Assembly: GCA_039566865.1 (NCBI GenBank)
Contig: CM076948.1
Span: 14,829,001-14,893,000, forward strand
Direction: 5' to 3'
Source of the DNA: Aurelia coerulea
Lineage: Eukaryota; Cnidaria; Scyphozoa; Semaeostomeae; Ulmaridae
DNA: 64,000 bases
Below are positions 21,782 through 31,007 of the stretch, piece after piece (the first letter of the stretch is position 1; the number at the start of each line of letters is the position of its first letter). The position numbers and the translations under genes were made by a program. The notes under the pieces are model-generated. The model made no database searches and was not told where the DNA came from. It saw nothing but the letters and a program-made list of their open reading frames with translations.

Positions 21782-22740
21782 AATAAATAAATAAATAATA
21801 ATAATTTTTATATAGCGCCAAAATCTATTAAATATATATTCTTTAGCGCTGTACAATACCTAAGACCTAAATTAAAGAAATAATGTCCATATTTACAAGT
21901 AAAAAAGTTCCAGAAACAAAAATCTACATTTGAAAAGCAATAGAAAATAAGAACGTTTTTAATCTAGATTTAAAAATATCAATGTTATGCGAGCTTCGAA
22001 TGTCATAAGGTAGACGATTCCATAATGTAGCAGCAGCGACTGGAAATGCTCTGTCTCCGCATGTTTTATATTTCGTTCTTGGAATGTTCAACTGCAAAGA
22101 TGCATTTGACCTGAGAGAGTATCTTGTTTGTGCTTGCAAAGAAAACATATTCGCTATGTAAGATGGAGCCATGTTATTCAACGCTTTGTATGTTAGCAGC
22201 AATATCTTGAATTCAATTCTTTGTTGCACAGGTAGCCAATGCAGCTCCTTTAATGCGGGAGTGATGTGATCATACTTTTTTATTCCAGTTACAATCCTTG
22301 CTGCAGCATTCTGTACGCGTAGCAGTTTTTGTATTTGGCATTCTGGCAGACCGTACAGTAAGCTATTGCAGTAATCGAGCTTATTTGTAATGAATGCATG
22401 AACCATTGTCTCTGTGGATTTCGAATCGAGATATTTTCTTATATGTCTGATATTTCTTATGTGGTAGAAAGCTGTGGAGCAGGTCTTCGTTATTTGATTT
22501 TCCATGGACAGGTTTTCATCGATCATGGCACCAAGGTTTCTCAAGGATGAGACTGGCTTTATTTCAGCATCACCAATCTTTATAGAATTTATGTTCAATT
22601 TGCTTAAGTTGTGCTTAGACCCTATTATCATAAATTCTGTCTTTCCATCATTGATTTTAAGCTTATTAGCAAGCATCCATTTTCTAACGTCACATATACA
22701 GGCCTGAATTGACTGGAGTGCGTCATCTTGTGAGACTTGA
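21782..22740 (-). mobile_element. 5'-truncated LINE inserted in BEL pol
   Basis: The 3' end carries an (ATTT)n tail (AAATAAATAAAT on plus at 21782-21799). The RT 3' region runs to about 22740, where BEL sequence resumes. Typical 3' LINE fragment of the CR1/L2 type. Confidence 0.82.
21924..22736 (-). pseudogene. LINE reverse transcriptase, C-terminal fragment
   Basis: The open frame begins inside the RT thumb (SIQACICDVRKWMLANKLKI) and runs to a stop at 21924. Recognisable phrases are NDGKTEFMIIGS, LRNLGAMIDENLSM, NKLDYCNSLLYGLP, LQKLLRVQNAAARIV-like wording, HWLPVQQRIEFK and FPVAAATLWNRLP. These belong to the post-RT region of CR1/L2-type LINEs. The catalytic block is absent through 5' truncation. 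No internal stop is visible. Confidence 0.86.
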
Positions 22741-23332
22741 TCGGTGGGTTTGAACGAAAGGTATTAGGTAAAGAAGAAATTAAATTTGTTGATGGAAAAT
22801 ATCAAGTAAAACTCCCAATTAAAGAAAGCCACCCCTTGCTCCCAGATAATTATGATCTTGCTAAACGTAGGCTTTTATCTCAATTAAGCAAGTTAAAACG
22901 AAATGATGAAGTAGCCAAACAGTACGATAATGTTATAAAGGAGCAATTAGATCAAGGTATCATTGAAAGAGTTGAGGGGGAGGCGAGCACTGAACTGGGG
23001 GGAGTAACCTATTTGCCTCACCGAGAAATTTTGAAGCCAGATAGAGAAACTACCAAAATCCGTGTGGTGTTTGATGCTTCAGCTAAATCAGGGGGTCCAA
23101 GCTTAAATGATTGTTTAGATACCGGACCGTCATTGTTGCCCTTATTGTATGACATTTTACTGAGGTTTCGATTAAACAAGGTTGCCTTAACAGGAGGCAT
23201 AGAGAAGGCTTTCCTTAACATTCGTGTAGCACCGGAACATAGAGATTTGTTAAGATTTTTATGGGTTGAGGATATCGAAGCTGAGAAACCGAAGATTGTG
23301 GTTTATAGGTTTGCCTCTGTTCTGTTTGCAAA
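22741..23332 (+). pseudogene. BEL/Pao reverse transcriptase, N-terminal half only
   Basis: The frame continues from the protease segment: GKYQVKLPIKESHPLLPDNY, LDQGIIERVEG, VTYLPHREIL and TTKIRVVFDASAKSGGPSLND. The RT fingers and palm start as LTGGIEKAFLNIRV and LRFLWVEDI, then VVYRFASVLFA. The GGIEKAF phrase is the BEL equivalent of the first catalytic Asp block, here GIEK where DIEK is expected, so a catalytic Asp may be lost. The YVDD block never appears: the segment ends at the terminus of a TIR element at 23335, and the next BEL segment (27869) starts far downstream in the protein. Confidence 0.84.
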
Positions 23333-24007
23333 TAGTTGGGTCGAAATCTACGGTCCCGTGACAACTTTTAGGAGACCTTGTTTTGAAAGTTTCTTTTGGT
23401 ATTTTAAAGTATGCTCTACAAAATGGGCCTGGGTACATTTTTATTTTCGATGGGCGTTGGCCGGAAATGACGTCATAAGATTGGCACATAGAAAGTCCTT
23501 TTTACGGTCATAACTCGGGACAGATTAGTCGAATTCATCCAAGTAATGCACCATTCGACTCCTCGTGAGACAAGCTTTCGATTGATATACACTAAATCCT
23601 TTTTTGATTATATCAGTAATTTGTGTTATGACGTCACTGAGTGTTGATGACGTCACAAAAAAGACACAAAGCATGCGGTTCTGACATCACTGAGATCGAA
23701 CACATTTCAAATTTGATTATTGTTTTGCAATATTTATGTCTGTCTTTTAATACAAACTTATAAACTTTCCATGTTAAAAATTGGAATTATCATATCATGT
23801 GCTGAAGTCACTGCCTTAACAGAAATAACTACGTATCATTATAACAAATATTTGTGAACTGTCTGAAATATAAAGCGGGATGATGATGTGAAGAAACATG
23901 CAGTTCTTCACATCCTGTCAAGTAGTCAATCCATGATTAGTTATCAAAAATATTAATTGCACCATCTGGTTCTGAGCTGCTGTCTGAAAGCATCTCATAT
24001 TAGACTC

Positions 24008-24128
24008 TAGCCTGCGTGCAGACTCTACTGATTCCCTGAAGAGAAGTGAGGTTCCTCCTCCAGTAGAACATACTGGAGGAGGAACCTCACTTTTCTTTAG
24101 GGAATCAATAGAGTCTGCACGCAGGCTA
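24008..24128. mobile_element. 121-bp palindromic MITE with 9-bp TSD ATTAGACTC
   Basis: Ends TAGCCTGCGTGCAGACTC and inverse; nearly a perfect hairpin with a GTTCCTCCTCCAGTA centre. ATTAGACTC stands at 23999-24007 and 24129-24137. The partner TIR of the host element near 27195-27215 lacks the insert and has one copy of the target (ATCAGACTC), giving an internal empty site. A 9-bp duplication suggests Mutator-like mobilisation. Confidence 0.92.
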
Positions 24129-24736
24129 ATTAGACTCTGGTTCGGATTCATAGTCAATGTTTTTAACATCTTCTTGTTCGTTGAAACCATTAACTCGTAG
24201 AGTTATCCCATCATCGGGAATTGCTCGCAGCTTGCAGTGTCGACAGAACTGGTTCTAACACAAAAGAATGGTGCCTTCTCTGGTTTCTGGTTGGTTGAAA
24301 TAGTAGTACATAAAGTTGCGACCAGGGTCGAAGCCACCGGGGGAGGAGCGCCCCCTGCAGACTATTTGTCGGAATTTTATTCTTTGGTCGGATTTTTTAT
24401 GATTTACAGGTCTACTTTTGGAAGATTTTGAAGGAGAAATGATGCAAAGAACATGATTTTTTAAACGTTAAAAGATCAAGTCTAGCAGGAATTATTGAAT
24501 TTGTGGCATGCAATTCATAAATCTTTATTAATTGTGTGAGTTGCAAGATTGGATTGCGAGGTAATGCTTGGCTCAGTCATATCACGCATGAATGCAACGT
24601 ATGTTCGTAAAACTGTTGTTGTTGCTGTTGTAATTAATGATTTTCTGTCGGAAAACTTTTGTTCTTTGCCCCTTATGCCGTCATGGCATGTATCGGGTCT
24701 TGTCGCGGCACCGAAACTGATGACCTAGAAAAAGAA

Positions 24737-24996
24737 GCGCGTGGCCGAGTGGTTAAGGCGAGTGACTCGTAAACCAAAGGTCAGAACGGCCGATGTTCGA
24801 ATCCCGCGCTGGACAGTTTGGTCGCTGTCCGTAACTCTAGCCTGGGTCGACCAGAGCCATGCGAGGGAAATCTGGTAGCTGCAGCGGGTTGATGGTAAAA
24901 CATCCGTGGCCCCTGCTGGAAATAAGTCTCTCTCAGACTTTCGCAGGCTAGCCACGTTAAATATGATTACCTACCTACCTACCTACCTACCTATGA
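24737..24996 (+). mobile_element. tRNA-derived SINE
   Basis: It begins with a tRNA-like head: a TGGCCGAGTGG A box at about 24746 and a TGTTCGAATCC B box about 45 bases on, with a CTCGTAAA loop between. These are the internal RNA polymerase III promoter. A tRNA-unrelated body follows (CTAGCCTGGGTCGACCAGAG …) and a (TACC)n tail at 24968-24993. A true tRNA gene would end near the B box; the body and simple-repeat tail make this a SINE. TSD not clear. Confidence 0.82.
24968..24993. repeat. (TACC)n SINE tail
   Basis: Six or more tandem TACC units ending the SINE, the usual simple-repeat tail used for priming by LINE machinery. Confidence 0.9.
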
Positions 24997-25299
24997 ACGA
25001 ATGAAATGGGAAATGAAAGGTGTGATCCTTTTGACGAGCAAGACAAGCACCTTCAATCACTTGAATCTGGATTACTTGCATCCCCAAGTCTTGTTGAAGA
25101 GATCTCAAGTGCATACAAAGAAGGTGAAAAGCGGGTCCAGTCATTTTTAAGGAAGATTTTTCTCATCAAAGAGGCCAATATCAGACAATAAAGAAAACGG
25201 TTGTTACAATTTCTTCACACAAGAGAAACCAATAAAGCACAGCCAGTGCAAACCAAATGAAAGCCAGTGTCCCAGAGGAGCACTCAATACATGCGCATA

Positions 25300-26080
25300 C
25301 GGGGTCAGTTTGAGAAATTTTCAGGAAACCCAAAAATATCAGTTTAGTCTCATTGCAACCAAAAAATATCAGCTCCTTTTTTTAATTTTATTTCTTTACG
25401 CGAACATAAGATATCCCGACACAATGCAAGTTAGAAAGTCGGAATTGCCTCTAAAGAACCCAAAAATATCATTTTCGCAACATTTGATGCCAAAAACTAT
25501 CATGGCCATAATTTCAGCTTATTTGGACCCAAAAATACATCAATTTTGGCAATATTATTTTGCATAATGCTGTGCGTTATTTAAATGCTAGACATCCAAT
25601 TCAAGTGATTGTTTCAGATGTTTGCTTCTTTCTGGAACGGATCCAGACTTTTGAATCTGGCTCATCGTACTGCTGCCGCGGGTGCATCGGTTGGGGGGAG
25701 TCTATGATAAATTGGAAAGTCTTTTTCCCCTAGGGGTTGGATCCCTGAACCTTTGTTTCATTCTCCCTGCCGGTGCGCTCGTGGTTGTGGTTTGGTGGGT
25801 GGTGGGCTGTTTGTGCGGGTTTTGGGGGTACTTCAGTTTTGCCTTGGCCTTTACTTTGTCCCGATTTAGTGTGCATATGTATCTTATTTTTCTGTTTTTG
25901 TTTTTTGTGTTTCTATTATTAATTTATTGTTGATATTACTTAGAAAATTGTAAGTGGCATTTGTAGTGAGGACCCGGTGACCATGCGTCTTTCCTCGCTG
26001 CAAATGCCACAGTAACTTGCATTAACTTGTTGTTTTTAAGTTTTAGATTGATAAAAAAAAAAGAAAAAAAATCTGGTGTG
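25300..26080. other. Non-coding stretch with poly-A-like tract
   Basis: CCCAAAAATATC-type motifs recur at 25320-25545. An AAAAAAAAAAGAAAAAAAA tract at about 26053-26070 follows T-rich sequence and may be the 3' tail of an unidentified retroelement running from about 25600. No gene can be supported. Confidence 0.4.
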
Positions 26081-26394
26081 TGATATTCACAACGACAGCT
26101 TCTACACTGCCAAGCACAACGAAAGCAACTTCTTTAGCGTGTTTTAAATTCATGAAGGCTTTTTGTACAGTTGTTTAGTATCTGTAATGTTAGCTTTCAA
26201 TAGCAAGAAATACCCATTTTGATGGATTTCATTTGTAACATACTTTTGTGTCGGTTTTCGAGATATTTTCGCAAATGTCCGATTACCACCGCCGTCCGAT
26301 TACCACCGCCGACACCCTGAGGCTTTTCTTTCATGCCTCTAAAGTGCTCCTGCAATGCCGAAACCCGATCATAATCGACAGTGAAGATATGGAT

Positions 26395-26880
26395 CTTGGT
26401 GCAATTGCTGCGCAAGCTGCTCATGAGCTTCCTGGCCAAATGATCTTTTATGTATCGGAAAGGCTATCTGTTTGATTGGCCAAGCGTGTTCTTGCTTTCA
26501 CAGGTGCAGATGCAATCAACGGTTTATTTGGTCATGGACTAGTCTTTACGTTGGAGAAAGCGAAAAAAACCCCAGAGCTTGCAGTTTGATTTCTGATCTT
26601 GGATAAAAAACTGAACTATGTCCAGAGGTTGTGCAAAAGTTACCGAATTTGACCACCAAATGTGATTATCGTGATGTATCAAGCCAATCCTTGCAGACGT
26701 GACACAACTAAGATTCTTAGAATGACTTTCAATGAAGTGGTAGAGTACAGAGAGGCTTCTTCCTAACGAAGATTCATTGGCACAGCATTACCGAGGAGCC
26801 AATTACCAATGTAACATTTGGAGACGTTTTCATGAAGCAACTCCAACTCCAACTCCTTGACCGCATGGATGGAAGTTCAG
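26395..26880 (+). pseudogene. Decayed gene of an uncharacterised invertebrate family (tentative)
   Basis: Translating across stops and frame changes gives AAHELPGQMIFY, then ADAINGLFGHGLVFTLEKAK, FNEVVEYREASS, and at about 26777 an ordered block HYRGANYQCNIWRRFHEATP. The order resembles an uncharacterised family I recall from cnidarian and other invertebrate proteomes. In that family a D-rich block precedes an H(A)FTGCD…K-G-K segment and a C-terminal RANYQ..IWRR segment. Here the cysteines are lost and several stops are present. It may be a captured gene inside the 4.5-kb element. Function unknown. Confidence 0.35.
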
Positions 26881-27868
26881 TTCAGTAGGGCTGTTATAAC
26901 CAATAGACCTTTTATAGCTGTTCTAAAAAAATCAGAATCGATCGATATTTTACTACATCTTGTAGAATTTTCGAATGTGCACAATAATAATTGAAGCTCT
27001 ATCGCCACTCGATCGAACCTCGCGTATAAAAATGTATAAGAATAACGCTCGATACTGGCTCTTTTGTAGAATAGCTAAAGGTCTATTCTGTCAACACTCC
27101 CAGCTGTAAGCAATCCCCGATTATGTGATAGTTCCTCGGGTGAATCGTTTCAACAAACAAGATGCTAAGAACATTGACTATGAATCCGAACCAGAGTCTG
27201 ATATGAGATGCTTTCAGACAGCAACTCGGAACCAGATGGTGCAATTAATATTTTTGATAACTAATCATGGATTGACTACTTGACAGGATGTGTAGAACTG
27301 CATGTTTCTTCACATCAGCATCCCGCTTTATATTTCAGACAGTTCACAAACATTTGTTATAATGATACTTAGTTGCTTCTGTTAAGGCAGTGACTTCAGC
27401 ACATGATATGTTAATTCCAATTTTTAACATGGAAAGTTTATAAGTTTGTATTAAAAGACAGACATAAATATTGCAAAACAATAATCAAATTTGAAATGTG
27501 TTCGATCTCAGTGATGTCAGAATTGCATGCTTTGTATCTTGTTTGTGACGTCATCAACGCTCAGTGATGTCATAACACAAATTGCTGATATCATCAAAAT
27601 ATGATTTAGTGTACATCAATCGAAAGCTTGTCTCACAAGGAGTCGAATGGTGCATTACTTGGATGAATTCGACCAATCTGTCCCGAGTTATGACCGTAAA
27701 AAGGATTTTCTAGGTGCCAATCTTATGACGTCATTTCCGGCCAACGCCCATCGAAAATAAAAATGTACCCAGGCCCATTTTGTAGAGCATACTTTAAAAT
27801 ACCAAAAGAAACTTTCAAAACAAGGTCTCCTAAAAGTTGTCACGGGACCGTAGATTTCGACCCAACTA

Positions 27869-28369
27869 AATTGCTACCACAGCAAAACTATTCGACCCTG
27901 TTGGACTTATCAGTCCCATTGTTGTGCCGCTAAAACTTGTGTTTCAAAAACTGTGTAAACAAAATAAAGATTGGGACACGTCGGTTGATGAATCAATTTT
28001 GAAAGATTGGAATGACGCCCTAAAAGATATGAGAAACGTTGGTAACATTACTGTTGATCGACCATATTTGAATTCGGAAATTGATTTTGAAGATGTTGAC
28101 TTTTTGGAGTTACACGGGTTTTCGGAAGCCTCGAAAACCGCATACGGCGCTTGCGTCTACATTGTTTATCAGTTGAAGTCTGGGGAGAGAGTTTCATCTC
28201 TTGTCTCTTCCAAAACTAGAATTGCGCCAATATCAGGAGAAACAATCCCACGCCTCGAATTGTTAGCAGCATTAATTTTAGCGCGATTAATGAAATCAGT
28301 ACAGGAAGCTTTGAGCAAAAATGTCAAAATTTCGCAAATTTTCTGTTGGTCAGATTCACAAATTACTTT
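27869..28369 (+). pseudogene. BEL/Pao Pol: peptidase A17-type region and start of RNase H
   Basis: The frame opens with TTAKLFDPVGLISPIVVP, the standard phrase after the RT of BEL elements. It continues with KLCKQNKDWD, LHGFSEASKTAYGACVYI (first RNase H block), SKTRIAPISGETIPRLELLAAL and FCWSDSQIT, the last catalytic-Asp block before the segment is cut at 28370 by another TIR element. Sequence after WSDSQ that should lead to the H2C2 domain is missing. No internal stop over about 165 residues. Confidence 0.85.
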
Positions 28370-30400
28370 ACCCCGGCGGGTGCACTTCTATATAAAAGGT
28401 GATACACAAGCTTGTCTGAAGCTTTCCAAAATATACCCTTTTCACTGAGAAAAGTCTCAGCAGTTAGACCCTATTCACTGACATTTTATCGCAATGTTTT
28501 AGAAATTTATACCCCTATTTTGGAGAATCACTGACATGCCCTCCAGGCGGTTTCCTTTAAATGTCACTATATTTAGCCCTTAAATACTGGAAATACTACT
28601 AACTACTCAAAATGGAGCAGAAAATGTGTATATCTCCATTACACATCCATACACTGAAGCACAAATATGGTTTGAGCCATACAGTATGGTATGGTTTCAG
28701 TTATTAACTCTACAAACTTCAGCAAAACTTTGGTTTTCTGCAATCAAAGCTGCCCACAGATTCCTTGATTGATGTATTTCCTGCACTATGGAAACCATTC
28801 ACTATAAATTAATAAGATTTCATTTGGAACTCATTTTCATTACATTACATACATCCCATTTATTTACTTTGCATTTAGGATTTAGGATGTTATTGATATG
28901 ATGTTGTGTAAAAGTATGGTAAAACGCATTGAGTACATTGCATCTTTTTAAAAGCATTAAGAATTTTATTTATTTTCAAGGAAATTGTAAACAAATCTGC
29001 TGCCCTCTCTTGATCTGGACTGCTGATGACCACCAAAAAATCGAACTTTCAAATTTATAGGCCTAACCATCTTACCAATGGCACTATACCAAATTGCACT
29101 GAAACATGTAGCAGCGGCAAAAAATGACACGTTCCTCTGGCTTTCCCTCAGCAATTTTTGTTCATTAACATCATTAACTGCGTAAGGAACCTCATCAGCT
29201 TATCTTGGTCTCAAAATTACTTCAAATGAAATGTAGCAGCGATACATCCTCTTCCTTTTTCCCGCGTTTTTTCACAAAGCCTCGAATTGCAAAAGAGGCT
29301 GTTGCTTCCGGGTTGCTTCCATGAAAAGATGGCTGTGTGTCAGAAAGTAGAAAGGGCAGAGTCTGTTTATATCGTAACAACTTTCAAGTGAATACTGCAC
29401 TACCATGAAGTTACCTGTGGTAACATGTTTTAGTATGAAGATGCCTCTACCTATGCAACTCTGAGAAGATGTTTCCCATCAAACAAAACTGAAAATCTAC
29501 TGAATGAAAAGCTGATCAAAATAGATGAAAACTGACGACTGAGAGAGAAGCAAAAGAAAATAATCAAAGAGAGAGGCAACGTAGAACGCTTTTTCTACCT
29601 GAAACAGCAGTGATGCCAGTCAGAAATACAGACTTATTATCCATTTTGTCACCAAGGAAATCATAATATCGGTTTTGATACAACCATATACAATAATGTT
29701 ATTTTATGGAGCTGCAGATTGGAGCATTAGAGCACTTCTCGATATATTACATTTTCCAGATCAAAGTTGACTGACTTGCCGTTAGTTTAGGCCTGATCTG
29801 ATACATCAAGCACATGACTACTGCAAGTATCACCCACTGTACTAACATGGCTTTACCTAATGGAAAGGAAACACAACCAACACCATTTCAAGAATCTGCA
29901 TGTTAGCTACTACTTGCCTTTGAATATTGTTCAACAGTTGCTGGGTTTTATCCCCTTTTCTACACCTGAATACATAGAACTACTGATGACTTGCTATTAG
30001 TGAGAAAGCTATGCCTAGATTTTTATTAGACTTCAATTGAGGAATTTGATCTGGCCAAAACAAAGATAGTTACATCGTCCCCAAGTGTTTTGTATTCAAC
30101 ATTGTACAGAAAAAGTCTATTATAATTCATGACTTTGAAATCATTCAACATCAAGTTTATTGCACGTAATGACTAGTCAATTGTAACTCACAAGAGGAAA
30201 CCATCAACAACAACCTTATTCTTGAAATTAGTTGTTTTTTAATCAAGTATCTTTTTAAAATCTGCTGACCAAATTGTAAAATAACCCCCCTTTTTTCTAA
30301 ATCCTAGGTCCTAGGATTTGAAAATTTTTTCACCCTATCTCAGTGAATTTACAGACAAGCTTGCGTATCACCTTTTATATAGAAGTGCACCCGCCGGGGT
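28370..30400. mobile_element. 2.0-kb TIR element in BEL RNase H region
   Basis: Termini ACCCCGGCGGGTGCACTTCT and exact inverse; the TIR is about 48 bp (to GATACACAAGCTTGTCTG on the left). The interior has no supported ORF. No matching TSD was found and BEL coding is not continuous across it (about 200 residues absent), so a deletion or exchange has happened here. Confidence 0.78.
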
Positions 30401-30591
30401 GATAACTTGAAAACAAATTTGAACGTTTATGAAGATGAAAACAAGTTATTGCGTTGCCGAGGGAGGCTAGAAAATGCCCCTCTTGATTTTGAATCTCGCT
30501 GTCCAATTATTTTACCAAGGGAAGATCATATCACAGATCTTATTATTAGACAATGCCACGAACATGTAAAACATAACGGCGTAAAGGACAC
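30401..30591 (+). pseudogene. BEL/Pao integrase H2C2 zinc-binding domain, split
   Basis: DENKLLRCRGRLENAPL, CPIILPREDHITDLIIRQCH and EHVKHNGVKDT are the usual wording leading into the BEL integrase. The His residues of the zinc-binding domain are seen here. The two Cys come after the 10.5-kb insertion (CCVCKK at about 41153). The reading frame joins exactly to 41081 once the insert and one GACAC copy are removed. Confidence 0.86.
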
Positions 30592-30599
30592 GTACGATG

Positions 30600-30912
30600 G
30601 CCCAGAAGGCTCAGTTCAGTTTTGTTTTTTCGCAGTTCAGTATTGTTTTTTCGCAGTTCAGTATTGTTTTTTCGCAGTTCACTTTTGTTTTTGGGCAGTT
30701 CAGTTGTAGTTTTTTGGCAGTTCAGTATTGTTCTTTCGCAGTTCAGTTTTGTTTTTTGGCAGTTCAGTTTTGTTTTTGGGCAGTTCAGTTGTAGTTTTTT
30801 GGCAGTTCAGTTGTAGTTTTTTCGCAGTTCAGTTTTGTTTTTTCGCAGTTCAGTTGTAGCTTTTTCGCAGTTCAGTTGTAGTTTTTGCTTCGCAGTTCAG
30901 TTGTAGTTTTTG
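30600..30912 (+). repeat. Left subterminal tandem array of the 10.5-kb element
   Basis: About fourteen units of 18-24 bases built on GCAGTTCAGTTTTGTTTTTT, with ATTG/GTAG and CGC/GGC variants. The inverse array is at 40823-41064. Such arrays commonly bind the element's recombinase. Open frames through it (repeating VLFFRSS) are artefacts. Confidence 0.88.
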
Positions 30913-31007
30913 AACGAGGTTACAGCACATGCGTTATATTGTTGGCCCTAAACCATCCCAAACATAGTAGAAACATAGAGCAAGCCCAGTTGAGGCGAAG
31001 CAACAAG

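Larger units (their letters stand above)
23335..27866. mobile_element. 4.5-kb element with about 840-bp inverted termini
   Basis: The left end GTTGGGTCGAAATCTACGGT is inverted at the right end (…CCGTAGATTTCGACCCAAC). The inverted match runs, with small differences and one MITE, to about 24170 on the left and 27170 on the right. TA flanks both ends (23333-23334 and 27867-27868), but BEL coding sequence does not join up across it, so a host deletion accompanied or followed insertion. The interior holds a SINE, a decayed coding region (26395-26880) and simple sequence. Superfamily undetermined. Confidence 0.78.

Noticed and set aside
24741..24815. tRNA gene
   Set aside because: A and B boxes are present, but a tRNA-unrelated body and a (TACC)n tail follow, which marks a SINE.
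30597..30816. Phe/Val-rich repeat protein, and its mirror at 40597-41101
   Set aside because: Translation of the subterminal tandem array of the 10.5-kb transposon.
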